Shown piece by piece: positions 1-7,983 of a stretch of 14,592 bases of DNA. Location of the stretch: assembly GCA_035264765.1 (NCBI GenBank), contig DATFPQ010000263.1, positions 1-14,592 on the forward strand, read 5' to 3'. The first letter of the stretch is position 1; every line of letters starts with the position of its first letter. Made by a program: the position numbers and the translations under genes. The DNA comes from DATFPQ01 sp035264765. GTDB lineage: Bacteria > Actinomycetota > Actinomycetes > Actinomycetales > Angustibacteraceae. Below the pieces are notes generated by a model. The model had not been told where the DNA came from. It ran no database searches and saw only the letters and a list, made by a program, of their open reading frames with translations.

Positions 1-870
1 ACCGCCGTCCCGCCGCGGACCGAAGCCGTGGGCCGCGACCGCGCGGGCCAGCCCGTGCCGCCGCTGCTTCTCCGGGCCGGCGAAGCCCAGCGACAGGTAC
101 CCGATCTCGCCGGCCAGACCACGTGAGCCGCGCACGAGCGACCCGCCCAGTACGAGTCCCATGCCCAGGCCCGCACCGACGTACAGGTACGCGAAGCTGT
201 CCACGTCCCGTCCCGCCCCGTGCGCGCCCTCGGCGAGCGCCGCGAGGTTCACGTCGTTCTCGACGAGCAGTGGCACGTCCGCCGGGTTGGCAAGCGAGTC
301 GGCGAGCGCCTCGGCGGGCTGGATCAGTCCCTCGGGGTACGGGGTGTCCGGAAGCGCGACGACCGTGCCGGTGGCCGGGTCCACCGGGTTCGCGACCGAC
401 ACCGCCACGGCACGCAGGGGACCGTGGCCAGCGCGGCCGGCCTCGACCGCGGTGTCGACCGCGCGGCGCAGCTGGTCCGCGACGCCGGAGGGCTCGCGCG
501 GCGGTGGGTAGGAGCTGTCCACCAGGGCGTTGCCGAGCAGGTCGCCGACCGTCACGCGGATGGCCGACGGGCCGAGGTCGACGGCCAGGACGAACCCGAC
601 ATCGGCCGCGACCTCGTAGAAGGTCGCTACCCGGCCCGGCCGCCCGGTCTGGCTACCGGCGGCCCGCAGCAGTCCGACTCGCTCCAGCCGCCGCACCGCT
701 TCGTTCACCGTGGGCTTGGAGATGCCGGTGCGCCGGGCGATCTCCGCCCGGGTCACCGCCTGCTCGGCGAAGACGACGTCGAGCACGCTCTGGTCGCTCA
801 GCTCGCGCAGCAGGTCGAGCCGCGGCAGCGCGCGAACAGGTGCCGCCCTCTGCCGGCCATCCGCCGCCAC
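1..870 (-). CDS. ROK-family transcriptional repressor (C-terminus beyond window)
   Basis: A reading frame open without a stop from a GTG at 870 to the window edge gives 290 residues. A GGGAGGGA ribosome site lies just upstream of the start. Residues about 38-68 form a winged helix-turn-helix (TRAEIARRTGISKPTVNEAV), as in NagC/XylR-type ROK repressors. A ROK sugar-kinase-like fold follows: VLAVDLG near 94-100, the VENDVN segment at 203-208 and LAGEIGY at 252-258. In true ROK kinases the last motif reads GEIGH and is followed by a cysteine-rich zinc site; here His is Tyr and no cysteines follow, so I infer a sugar-sensing regulator and not an enzyme. It is divergent from the DUF1479 gene and is the obvious candidate to bind the palindrome at 1015-1035. 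The effector sugar cannot be read from the sequence. Confidence 0.9.
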   Translation of the reverse strand, partial: MAADGRQRAAPVRALPRLDLLRELSDQSVLDVVFAEQAVTRAEIARRTGISKPTVNEAVRRLERVGLLRAAGSQTGRPGRVATFYEVAADVGFVLAVDLGPSAIRVTVGDLLGNALVDSSYPPPREPSGVADQLRRAVDTAVEAGRAGHGPLRAVAVSVANPVDPATGTVVALPDTPYPEGLIQPAEALADSLANPADVPLLVENDVNLAALAEGAHGAGRDVDSFAYLYVGAGLGMGLVLGGSLVRGSRGLAGEIGYLSLGFAGPEKQRRHGLARAVAAHGFGPRRDGG

Positions 871-975
871 GTGTCCCTCCCCGTCCCGCGTGTAGCCGTC
901 CCCGTCTGCCGTCTCGCGACGTTCTCGTATCGGACGGCTTCTGGCCCTCGCGACCGCCTTCTGCCGGTCAGCCTC

Positions 976-1004
976 TTGTCGCAACCTCGACGCGATGCTA
1001 CCTT
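976..1004 (+). promoter_or_regulatory. Putative sigma-70-type promoter of the DUF1479 gene
   Basis: TTGTCG (976-981) and TACCTT (999-1004) are separated by exactly 17 nt, a good match to housekeeping promoters of actinobacteria. Transcription would start near 1010-1012, so the ROK-type palindrome at 1015-1035 would lie at the start of the transcript, a position where a bound repressor blocks initiation or early elongation. This is read by eye; no transcript data support it. Confidence 0.5.
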
Positions 1005-1014
1005 CGATGCAGTT

Positions 1015-1035
1015 GGTTAGGAGAGTTTCCTAACC
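1015..1035. promoter_or_regulatory. Probable ROK-repressor operator (perfect palindrome)
   Basis: The arms GGTTAGGA (1015-1022) and TCCTAACC (1028-1035) are perfect inverted repeats around a GAGTT centre. The TTAGGA-n-TCCTAA pattern with an A/T-leaning centre is the kind of site reported for ROK-family repressors of actinobacteria, as I recall it. It lies between the divergent ROK and DUF1479 genes, downstream of the putative promoter and upstream of the DUF1479 ribosome site, so it could control this gene and perhaps the regulator's own gene. Confidence 0.75.
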
Positions 1036-1069
1036 GTGATCGGTGAGCCGAGACCAAGGGAGAGCCGCA

Positions 1070-2332
1070 GTGACTGCAGAGCTGACGCACGACGAGGTGC
1101 CGACGGACTTCCCCGCGGCGATCCGCGAGACCAAACGGCAGCTCCGCGAGCGGATCGGCGACTACGCCGGCGTGTTCGCGCAGGCCGAGGAGGCCATGCG
1201 CCGCGAGGTCGACGAGGTGGTCGCCATCCGCGAGCGCGGCGAGGAGGTCTGGCCCGTCGTCCAGCTCGCCGACATCACCGGCGGAACGGTTCCGGCCCGG
1301 ACGCTTGAGGCGATCCGCCGGCGCGGCTGCGCCGTGGTCAAAGGCACCTTTGAACGCGAGCGCGCGGAGGGCTGGGACGCCGAGCTGGTCGAGTACCTCG
1401 ACACCAACCGGTTCGCCGAGACCTACCGCTACCTCGACGACGGCATCTTCGGAGGGCTGGCCGCCGCCAAGCCGTCCATCTTCCCGATCTACTGGTCCGC
1501 ACCGCAGCTGCAGGCGCGGGAGGACGCCAACATGGTGGCTGTCCGGCGCTTCCTCAACGGCTTCTGGAAGCACGAGTCCGAGGGACGGGTCTGGTTCGAC
1601 CCCACCCGCGACACCGCGTACCCCGACCGGGTCCGCCGGCGCGAGCCGGGGACGACGTCCGGGGGGCTGTCCGCCCACACGGACTCCGGCTCCGTCGAGC
1701 GCTGGTTGCTGCCGGCGTACCAGAAGGTGTTTCGGCACGTCTTCTCCGGCGACTGGACGAAGTACGACCCCTGGGACGGCGCCTACCGCACCGAGGTGAA
1801 CGAGTACCCGTCCACCGTCATGTGCTCGGCCTTCCGCACCTTCCAGGGCTGGACCGCGCTGTCCGACATGAGCCGCACCGAGGGCGTCCTCAACGTCGTA
1901 CCGATCCCGACGGCAATGGTCTACCTGCTGCTCCGCGCGCTTCAGGACGACGTCGCCGACGACGACCTGTGTGGCGCCGCCAACGGCCAGGCGCTGCCCA
2001 TCAACGAGCAGTACCACGCGGTGCTCATGCCGGCCCTGAGCCCGATCCCCGACGTCGAGCCCGGTGACACCGTGTGGTGGCACGGCGACATGATCCACGC
2101 CGTCGACCCGGTGACCGACCAGCAGGGTTGGGGCAATGTCATGTACATCCCCGCGGCGCCGTACTGCGAGAAGAACGCCGCCTACGGCCGGGCCTGCGGC
2201 CAGGCGTTCCTCACCGGCCGCAGCCCCAGCGACTTCGCGGCCGAGGACTACGAGGTGAGCTGGGTCGGACGGCCCGGCCCCGAGGACCTCGGCCCGGTGG
2301 GCCGCAAGCAGCTCGGCCTCGAGGCCTGGTAG
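1070..2332 (+). CDS. DUF1479 (YbiU-like) family putative non-heme Fe(II) oxygenase
   Basis: A 420-residue protein, full length for the DUF1479 family, whose members resemble 2-oxoglutarate/Fe(II) dioxygenases but mostly lack a known substrate. The candidate metal triad is visible: HTD at 203-205 (SAHTDSGSVERW, H203 and D205) and a distal His in WWHGDMIHAV (H343, alternatively H338). The family-typical IYWSAPQ and FRTFQGWTALSDMSRTEG segments are present. GTG at 1070 is chosen because AAGGGAGAG (about 1056-1063) precedes it at good spacing; the upstream in-frame GTG at 1043 would place its ribosome site inside the operator palindrome. There is no signal peptide, so it is cytoplasmic. It is divergent from the ROK regulator and probably repressed by it, which suggests a role in sugar or amino-sugar use. 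The family call is firm; the reaction is unknown. Confidence 0.88.
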   Translation: MTAELTHDEVPTDFPAAIRETKRQLRERIGDYAGVFAQAEEAMRREVDEVVAIRERGEEVWPVVQLADITGGTVPARTLEAIRRRGCAVVKGTFERERAEGWDAELVEYLDTNRFAETYRYLDDGIFGGLAAAKPSIFPIYWSAPQLQAREDANMVAVRRFLNGFWKHESEGRVWFDPTRDTAYPDRVRRREPGTTSGGLSAHTDSGSVERWLLPAYQKVFRHVFSGDWTKYDPWDGAYRTEVNEYPSTVMCSAFRTFQGWTALSDMSRTEGVLNVVPIPTAMVYLLLRALQDDVADDDLCGAANGQALPINEQYHAVLMPALSPIPDVEPGDTVWWHGDMIHAVDPVTDQQGWGNVMYIPAAPYCEKNAAYGRACGQAFLTGRSPSDFAAEDYEVSWVGRPGPEDLGPVGRKQLGLEAW

Positions 2333-2350
2333 TCGCTGGTAGTCGCTGGT
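2331..2350 (+). repeat. Direct duplication of a 10-bp unit
   Basis: AGTCGCTGGT occurs twice back to back, starting inside the TAG stop codon of the DUF1479 gene and running into the untranslated tail. It looks like a replication-slippage duplication. No function is suggested. Confidence 0.7.
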
Positions 2351-2370
2351 AGCCACCTGGCAGCGGGGTC

Positions 2371-2397
2371 GGGCAGGCGGTGCGATGCCGCCTGCCC
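2371..2397. terminator. Bidirectional hairpin terminator between convergent genes
   Basis: GGGCAGGCGG (2371-2380) and CCGCCTGCCC (2388-2397) form a perfect 10-bp stem with a 7-nt loop. It lies between the stop of the DUF1479 gene (2332) and the stop of the minus-strand beta-galactosidase gene (2434). There is no T-run on either side, as is common for terminators in high-GC actinobacteria, so it would act as a rho-independent-like terminator for both strands. Confidence 0.75.
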
Positions 2398-2433
2398 AGC
2401 CCTGCTCGACCCAGCTCCGGGCGACCCAGGTGC

Positions 2434-4584
2434 CTACGTCTTGTCGGCGACCTCCTCGAGGACCCGGACGTCCCACGGCCCGAGGCGAAGCGAGTCCCCC
2501 GGGGCCAGCTGACCGCGGGCCTGGTCGCCACCGGCCTGGTCACGCAACGCGGAGCCCGCTTCGGCCAGGACGTCGCGAACCGCCACGGGTACCCGTACCA
2601 CGGCCTCCTGCGGCGACCAGTTGTGGACGAAGCGCACCCGCCTACCGTCGGGCGCCGTGGCTCCGGTCGCCGTCACGCTCGCCGGGACGTCCCGCCAGCT
2701 CCCCGCTCGGTCGCCTGACAGCCACTCGAACAGCGCCCGCCCCAGCTCGGGATTCGGCTCCGTACCGACGTACGTGATCCGTCCGGACCCGTGGGCGCGG
2801 GACGTGATGGCGGGCCACCGCCCGAAGTGCGGGTGCTCGTACTGGGCGAGGCAGTCCGCGCCGTCGACCTCGAGGCCGTCCACCCACCGCGTCGCCGCCG
2901 CTCCGGACGGCACGGACAGGGCTGAGCCCTCGGCAGCGACGACGGGCAGCTCTCCGGACAGGTTGCTGAACTCGTCGTACCAGACGCCGGCCGCCTCGGC
3001 GATGCGCGCCGGCATCAGGTCCGTACGCGCCCGTCCCTCCGGGTCCGCGTACGCCGTCCGCGGCCCGACCACCAGGTGCCCGCCCGCCTCGGCATAGCCG
3101 ACCAGCCAGTCCAGGGTGGCGTCGTCCACCAGGTACAGGGCCGGGGCCACGAGCACCGGATGGCGCGCCACTGCCGCCGCGGGGTTACCTTCACCGACGA
3201 GCTGGCGGGCATGCAGCACTCGGACCTGCAGCCCGGCGTCGAAGGCACCGCGGTAGAACGGGTCGAACAACCCGTGGTAGGCGCGCTCTTCCGGCGTCCC
3301 GTCGTCGTGTGCCAGCGGCGGGTACTTCTGCATCAGCCACTTGCTGGGCATCGAGTAGACCATGGCGACGTCGGCGTCGGGGACGAGCCCGGCCACGAGG
3401 TCTCCCGCCGTCCGGAGCTCGTCGCCGAGCCGGGCGAGCTCGCGGTAGGTCCGGCCGGGGCGACCGCTGTGCGGCAGCACCCCTCCCCAGTAGGTCTCCG
3501 CGCCGAAGTGCAGGGTGTGCCAGTGCCAGTACTCGACCATGCGCGCCCCCCGGGACACCAGCGCCCAGGCCGCCTGGCGCCACTGCCCGTCGTACGCCGG
3601 ACGGTTGTTCCACGGGAACCCGATGTTCGTAGCGTTGGTCTCCGTGACCAGGAACGGCTCCTGCCGTGAGCTGAACATCCGGTCGCCGCTCAGGTACAGG
3701 GCCCATGTTCCCGAAGTGGTCCAGTACTGCGGTGAGGTCCCGATGTCCGGCAGCTCCAGGCCGTCCTGCATGGCGTAGTAAGGGTTGCCAGCGGTGACGT
3801 CGAGCCGGTCGGTGAGCTCGTCGTCCTCGAGGGCCGGCCGGTCGTAAGCGATGCACGTCGTCACGAACTGGTCCTGACGCGCGTACTCCCGCACGATGTC
3901 AGCCTGCCAGCCGATGAACTCGGTCGTCTGCTCAGCCTGGAAGCGACGCCAGGCGACGTCGTACTGCGGCTGGACGTTGCCCTCGGGCGTCCACAGGTCG
4001 GCCCACGTGGACAGGCGGTGCGACCAATAGACCAGGCCCCACTCCCGGTTCAGCGTCTCGACGTCGCCGTACCGGTGTCGCAGGTCGTCGACGAACCGCT
4101 GGAAGACGCCGTGGTTGTGGAGCAGCTCGTTGCCCGGCTCGTTGTCTACCTGGAAGCCGATCACCGCGGGATGACCCGCGTAGCGCGCCGTGATCTTGCG
4201 GATCACGCGCTCGGCGTGGAAGCGGAATGCCGGATGGGTGAAGTCCACCTCCTGCCGGGCCCCCCATGGGATGCGCTCCCCCGTCCGTCGCTCACCGGCG
4301 ATCTCCGGGTACAGACGCGCGAGCCACGGCGGGACGGCGTAGGTGGGCGTCCCCAGCAGCACCGAGATGCCGCGCTCGTGCGCCCCGTCCAGCACCGGCT
4401 GGAGCCAGTCGAGCTCGAACCGGCCGTTCTCGGGCTCCCAGGTCGACCACACCGACTCGCCGACGCGGATGACCGAGAAGCCGGCGTCCACCATCAGGTC
4501 CAGGTCGGTCTTCAGCCGCTCGTAGGGCTGGTACTCGTGGTAGTACGCCGCGCCGAACAGCACGCGGTTGGGCAGAGAGGGCAC
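2434..4584 (-). CDS. GH42 beta-galactosidase, cytoplasmic
   Basis: A 716-residue glycoside hydrolase family 42 protein. It would release galactose from the non-reducing end of beta-galactosides inside the cell. The N-terminal TIM barrel (about 1-385) begins GAAYYHEYQPYERLKTDLDLM. The acid/base Glu is E149 in DNEPG and the nucleophile is E315 in LVTETNA, both at the positions expected for GH42. A trimerisation-type domain (about 400-620) and a short beta-rich C-terminal domain follow. GTG at 4584 has AAGGAG upstream at good spacing. There is no signal peptide, which fits hydrolysis after import. It is the last gene of the transporter unit, 54 nt after the second permease. The exact substrate (lactose, galacto-oligosaccharide, plant galactan fragments) cannot be decided from sequence; GH42 enzymes often prefer galactan-derived oligosaccharides over lactose. 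Confidence 0.93.
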   Translation of the reverse strand: MPSLPNRVLFGAAYYHEYQPYERLKTDLDLMVDAGFSVIRVGESVWSTWEPENGRFELDWLQPVLDGAHERGISVLLGTPTYAVPPWLARLYPEIAGERRTGERIPWGARQEVDFTHPAFRFHAERVIRKITARYAGHPAVIGFQVDNEPGNELLHNHGVFQRFVDDLRHRYGDVETLNREWGLVYWSHRLSTWADLWTPEGNVQPQYDVAWRRFQAEQTTEFIGWQADIVREYARQDQFVTTCIAYDRPALEDDELTDRLDVTAGNPYYAMQDGLELPDIGTSPQYWTTSGTWALYLSGDRMFSSRQEPFLVTETNATNIGFPWNNRPAYDGQWRQAAWALVSRGARMVEYWHWHTLHFGAETYWGGVLPHSGRPGRTYRELARLGDELRTAGDLVAGLVPDADVAMVYSMPSKWLMQKYPPLAHDDGTPEERAYHGLFDPFYRGAFDAGLQVRVLHARQLVGEGNPAAAVARHPVLVAPALYLVDDATLDWLVGYAEAGGHLVVGPRTAYADPEGRARTDLMPARIAEAAGVWYDEFSNLSGELPVVAAEGSALSVPSGAAATRWVDGLEVDGADCLAQYEHPHFGRWPAITSRAHGSGRITYVGTEPNPELGRALFEWLSGDRAGSWRDVPASVTATGATAPDGRRVRFVHNWSPQEAVVRVPVAVRDVLAEAGSALRDQAGGDQARGQLAPGDSLRLGPWDVRVLEEVADKT

Positions 4585-4638
4585 AGCGGGTCTCCTTGTT
4601 CTGCAGCAAGTGGTGCAGGGTGGGGTCTGGTTGCGGAA

Positions 4639-5562
4639 CTACTCCTTGACGCCTCCCGCGGACAGGCCGGACTGCCAGTACCGCTGCAGCAGCAGGAAGG
4701 CAGCGATCAGCGGGATCACCGACAACAGCGAGCCGGTGACCACCAGAGCGAGCAGCTCGGCGGTCCCCCCGCTGCCACCGGTGGCCTGCGACGCCCACGA
4801 CGCCAGTCCCACGGGGAGGGGGTAGAGCTTCGGGTCGTTGAACATGATGAGCGGTAGGAAGTAGTTGTTCCACGTTGCCACGAGGGTGAAGAGCAGCACA
4901 GTCACGATACCCGGCGACAGTGAGCGCAGCGCCACCCGGAAGAAGATACGGAACTCGCCCGCCCCGTCGATCCTTGCCGCCTCCAGAATGCTGTCAGGGA
5001 CGGCGTCCTGGGCATAGATCCGCATCAGGTAGAGACCGAAGGGGCTCACCAGCGACGGCAGGATCAGCGCCCACGGGGTGTTCACCAGGCCCACCTTGCT
5101 GAAGAGCAGGTACGTCGGGATGGCGAGAGCCGTCGTAGGCACCATGATGCTGCCGAGAACGAGGCCGAACAGCGCGCCGTTGCCCCTGAAGCGGTACTTC
5201 GCGAAGCCGTAGCCCCCCATGGCGCACAGCAGTGCCGCACCTCCGGCACTCACGACCGAGTACACGAGCGTGTTCGCCATCCACCGGGCATAGACGCCGC
5301 CGTCGTAGGTGAACGTCTCCCGGATGTTCGACAGCAGGGAAAGGTCGCCGCTGAACCAGAGCCCGAAGGTGGAGAACAGGTCGGCGGTCGTCTTGGTCGA
5401 AGCGACGACGAGCCAGAACAGCGGGACCAGGAAGTAGAGCAGGACCGCCAGCATCCCGAGCAGCAGGACGTTGCTGCGCCGGCCCGAGAGTTGTCGCGCG
5501 CGGTGCGGCCGTCCCGGAACGCGCCGGGCTGCTCTGGTCCCGGCAGGAGCGATGGTGGTCAT
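4639..5562 (-). CDS. Carbohydrate ABC transporter permease (MalG type, CUT1)
   Basis: A 307-residue inner-membrane permease with about six hydrophobic segments; the first is near 32-54 (LLLGMLAVLLYFLVPLFWLVV). The EAA loop that docks on the ATPase is at 194-213 (EAARIDGAGEFRIFFRVALR), with the conserved downstream Pro at 217. The length and the end of the protein (LLLQRYWQSGLSAGGVKE) are typical for MalG-like proteins. ATG at 5562 overlaps the stop of the preceding permease as ATGA, with GGAGG seven nt upstream, so the two permeases are translationally coupled. A longer in-frame reading that starts inside the upstream permease gene is a shadow. It forms the translocation channel with the permease encoded just before it. 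Confidence 0.93.
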   Translation of the reverse strand: MTTIAPAGTRAARRVPGRPHRARQLSGRRSNVLLLGMLAVLLYFLVPLFWLVVASTKTTADLFSTFGLWFSGDLSLLSNIRETFTYDGGVYARWMANTLVYSVVSAGGAALLCAMGGYGFAKYRFRGNGALFGLVLGSIMVPTTALAIPTYLLFSKVGLVNTPWALILPSLVSPFGLYLMRIYAQDAVPDSILEAARIDGAGEFRIFFRVALRSLSPGIVTVLLFTLVATWNNYFLPLIMFNDPKLYPLPVGLASWASQATGGSGGTAELLALVVTGSLLSVIPLIAAFLLLQRYWQSGLSAGGVKE

Positions 5563-6497
5563 GCGCGGGACCTCCGATTGGTCAGGAACAGCACGGTGTA
5601 CGACGCGATGACGATGACGATGCCGAGCAGGAAGGAGACCGCCGCGGCGTAGTTGACCTCCTGGCCGGTGAACGCCAGCGTGTACGCGTAGAGGTTCGGG
5701 GTGTAGGCGCTGTCGATCACGCTGGGCGCGAGCCGCTGGAGCAGCTGGGGCTCCGCGAACAGCTGGAAGCTGCCGATGACCGAGAAGATGAGACAGAGCA
5801 CCAGCGCCGGGCGGAGGGCCGGGATCTTGATCGACCAGGCGATGCGCCAGGCCCCGGCGCCGTCCACCGCCGCGGCCTCGTACAGGTCGTGCGGGATGGC
5901 GCGCAGCGCGGCGTACAGGATGATCATGTTGTAGCCGGTGAACTCCCACGTCACGATGTTCGCGATGGAAGGCAGCATCAACGTCTCACTGAGGAAGTCA
6001 GGTGCCCCCACGTTCAGCGTGTCGGCCAGCTGCGCTACGGGGCCGAAGTCGCGGCCGTAGAGGTAGCCCCACATGAGGGTCGCGACGACGCTCGGCACCG
6101 CGTAGGGGACGAAGATGCCCAGCCGGAACACCTTCGAGGCCCGCAGCAGCCCGCTGTCGATCGCCAGGGCGGACAGCAGGGCGAGAACCAGCATGATCGG
6201 CACCTGCAGGAGGAAGAAGCGCCCGACCCGGGCCACGCCGGAGATCAGCCGTTCGTCACCGAGTGCACGCACATAGTTGTCGAGGCCGGCGAAGACCGTC
6301 CCGCCGACCAGCTGCTCGCGGAACAGGCTCAGGTAGGCCGCATACACCAGCGGCAGGAGGAAGAAGAGAACGAACATGACGATGAACGGCGCGACGAAGA
6401 GGTAGCCCGTCGTGGACTGATGGCGCTGCTCCTTGCGCGCCCGACGGCCGGGCGTGCCGGTGGACGGCGCCGATCGGGCGACCGTGCTGCTGCTCAC
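5559..6497 (-). CDS. Carbohydrate ABC transporter permease (MalF type, CUT1)
   Basis: A 312-residue membrane protein with a basic N-terminus and a first hydrophobic segment at about 31-55 (GYLFVAPFIVMFVLFFLLPL), the usual start of CUT1 MalF-like permeases. The EAA loop is at 207-226 (EAAAVDGAGAWRIAWSIKIP), followed by PALRP. GTG at 6497 has AGGAAGGA upstream. Its stop overlaps the start of the next permease (ATGA). The gene lies 91 nt behind the binding-protein gene, with a strong hairpin in that gap. Together with the neighbouring binding protein and second permease it makes a sugar importer that lacks only its ATPase. Confidence 0.93.
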   Translation of the reverse strand: MSSSTVARSAPSTGTPGRRARKEQRHQSTTGYLFVAPFIVMFVLFFLLPLVYAAYLSLFREQLVGGTVFAGLDNYVRALGDERLISGVARVGRFFLLQVPIMLVLALLSALAIDSGLLRASKVFRLGIFVPYAVPSVVATLMWGYLYGRDFGPVAQLADTLNVGAPDFLSETLMLPSIANIVTWEFTGYNMIILYAALRAIPHDLYEAAAVDGAGAWRIAWSIKIPALRPALVLCLIFSVIGSFQLFAEPQLLQRLAPSVIDSAYTPNLYAYTLAFTGQEVNYAAAVSFLLGIVIVIASYTVLFLTNRRSRA

Positions 6498-6545
6498 GAT
6501 GGGTCCTTCCTGAACATCGGGGGTGGTGAGCTGCTGAGACGAGTG

Positions 6546-6584
6546 GCTGCTCCCGGACCCTCGGCGGGAGGGCCCGGGAGCAGC
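6546..6584 (-). promoter_or_regulatory. Strong intercistronic hairpin behind the binding-protein gene
   Basis: GCTGCTCCCGG (6546-6556) pairs with CCGGGAGCAGC (6574-6584), and CCCTC (6558-6562) pairs with GAGGG (6568-6572), with one A/C mismatch between the stems and a 5-nt loop. It starts 4 nt after the stop codon of the binding-protein gene and precedes the permease genes. No T-run follows. Such hairpins commonly protect the 3' end of the binding-protein message or partly stop transcription, giving much more binding protein than permease. This role is inferred from position. Confidence 0.7.
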
Positions 6585-6588
6585 GCGG

Positions 6589-7983
6589 TCACGGAGCCGT
6601 GACCTTGAAGCCCTGGTTCTTGGCGTAGTCGGTGACCCGGGTCTGCCACTGGTCCAGCGCGGCGTTCGTGTCCGACTTGTCGGCGAACGACTTGCCGACC
6701 GTCTCGTCCCAGTCGTTCACGGCCTGGTCCAGGAAGGGCGGCCACTGGAACTGGGGGTCGACCGAGGCGCTGATGTCGGCGAACACCTGGTTCACCTGCT
6801 GACCGCCGTAGAACTCCGGCTTCTGGCCGGTGAACGACGGGTCGCTCAACAGCGCCTTGGTGGCGGGGAACAGGAACTGCTCGGTGGCGAACATCTTCGT
6901 GGCCTGCGGGTCGGTGTTGAGGAACTCGGCGAACTTGGCAGCCGCGATCGGGTTCTTGGCACCCTTGACCACCGCGGTCGTCGAGCCACCCCAGTTGCCG
7001 GAGACGGGCTTGCTCGCGTCCCACTGCGGCAGCGGGGCGGCCCGCCACTTGCCCGACGTGGACTTCGCGCTGCCACTAAGGAACACGGGCCCCCAGGCTG
7101 CCGTCAGCCAGGTGGCGTACTTGCCCCGGTTGAGGGCTTGGTACCAGGCGTCGGTGAAGTCGGCGTCGGACGAGACCGCACCCTCCTTGATCAGGCTCCC
7201 CCAGTAGCTGCCCAGCTTCTTCGAGGTCGCGTCGTTCAGGCTGATGCCGACCGACTCACCGGTGCCCGTGAAGGGCTTGGCTCCGGCCTGCCACAGCAGA
7301 CCCATCCACACCCCGTTCTGGTTGGACGCCAGGTTGGTGAGGTAGACGTCGGGATCCGCGGCGTGCAGCTTCTTCGCCGCGGCGGCGAACTCGTCCCACG
7401 TCTTGGGCGGCGTGATCCCGTGCTTGTCGAAGATGTCCTTCCGGTACAGCATCCCCATCGGGCCCGTGTCCTGCGGGTAGGCCCAGATCTCCCCGTTCGC
7501 GCCCTTGACCTGGTTCCAGGTCCAGTCGACGAAGGTGTCCTTCTTGGCCTCGGCCCCGTACTGCCGCAGGTCGATGAGGCTGTTGGTGAGCGTGAACGTC
7601 GGGATGTACTGGAACTCCATCTGCACGGCGTCCGGGGCGCCAGTCCCCGCCTTCAGCGCGGTACGGAGCTTCGTGTACTGCGGCTCCCCCTGGCCGGCAT
7701 TGACGACCTTGACCTTGATCGCCGGGTACTTCTTCTGGAACAGGGCGACCTCCTTCTGGATGTCTGGCACCCAGGTCCAGAAGGTCAGCTCGGTGGGCGT
7801 CTGCATCGCCTTGTCGATGTCGGCCTGGGCGACCGGCTTCGCGGCGCTGGCGCCGGCGCCACCGCCGCTGCTGCCGCTGTCACCGCCCCCGCCACACGCG
7901 GCCAGGGCGAGGCTCACGACGGCGACGGCCGCTGCGGCCAGCGTCGACCGCCTCTTAGGGGTGTTCCGGGTACAGCGGATCAT
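6589..7983 (-). CDS. Extracellular sugar-binding lipoprotein of an ABC importer
   Basis: A 464-residue solute-binding protein (family 1 / MalE-like). The N-terminus is a lipoprotein signal: NTPKRR charged region, a hydrophobic stretch at 15-29, then a lipobox LAAC with the lipidated Cys at residue 30, followed by a Gly/Ser-rich linker to about residue 48. The mature part has typical features of the family: LTFWTWVPDIQKEVALFQKK near the start, MGMLYRKDIFDKHGITPPKTWDEF in the middle and a C-terminal helical region. ATG at 7983 is chosen because AAAGGAG lies at ideal spacing; an in-frame start at 8037 would put 18 non-signal residues ahead of the signal peptide. It would capture galactosides on the outer face of the membrane and deliver them to the two permeases encoded next. 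It is probably controlled by the LacI regulator upstream. Confidence 0.94.
   Translation of the reverse strand: MIRCTRNTPKRRSTLAAAAVAVVSLALAACGGGGDSGSSGGGAGASAAKPVAQADIDKAMQTPTELTFWTWVPDIQKEVALFQKKYPAIKVKVVNAGQGEPQYTKLRTALKAGTGAPDAVQMEFQYIPTFTLTNSLIDLRQYGAEAKKDTFVDWTWNQVKGANGEIWAYPQDTGPMGMLYRKDIFDKHGITPPKTWDEFAAAAKKLHAADPDVYLTNLASNQNGVWMGLLWQAGAKPFTGTGESVGISLNDATSKKLGSYWGSLIKEGAVSSDADFTDAWYQALNRGKYATWLTAAWGPVFLSGSAKSTSGKWRAAPLPQWDASKPVSGNWGGSTTAVVKGAKNPIAAAKFAEFLNTDPQATKMFATEQFLFPATKALLSDPSFTGQKPEFYGGQQVNQVFADISASVDPQFQWPPFLDQAVNDWDETVGKSFADKSDTNAALDQWQTRVTDYAKNQGFKVTAP

Noticed and set aside
123..1046. Long plus-strand reading frames opposite the ROK gene
   Set aside because: They are Arg/Pro-rich with no family match, while the minus strand has a complete winged helix and ROK fold in one frame with a ribosome site.
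998..2476. A 492-residue minus-strand frame opposite the DUF1479 gene
   Set aside because: Composition is typical of a shadow frame in high-GC DNA (Val/Gly/Arg/His-rich); it crosses the operator and promoter and conflicts with a clear family member on the plus strand.
3076..4857. Plus-strand frames opposite the GH42 and permease genes
   Set aside because: Shadows of real minus-strand genes with intact catalytic and transport motifs.
5563..5949. N-terminal extension of the second permease giving 436 residues
   Set aside because: The extension lies inside the first permease gene in another frame; the ATGA overlap at 5559-5562 with GGAGG upstream marks the true start.
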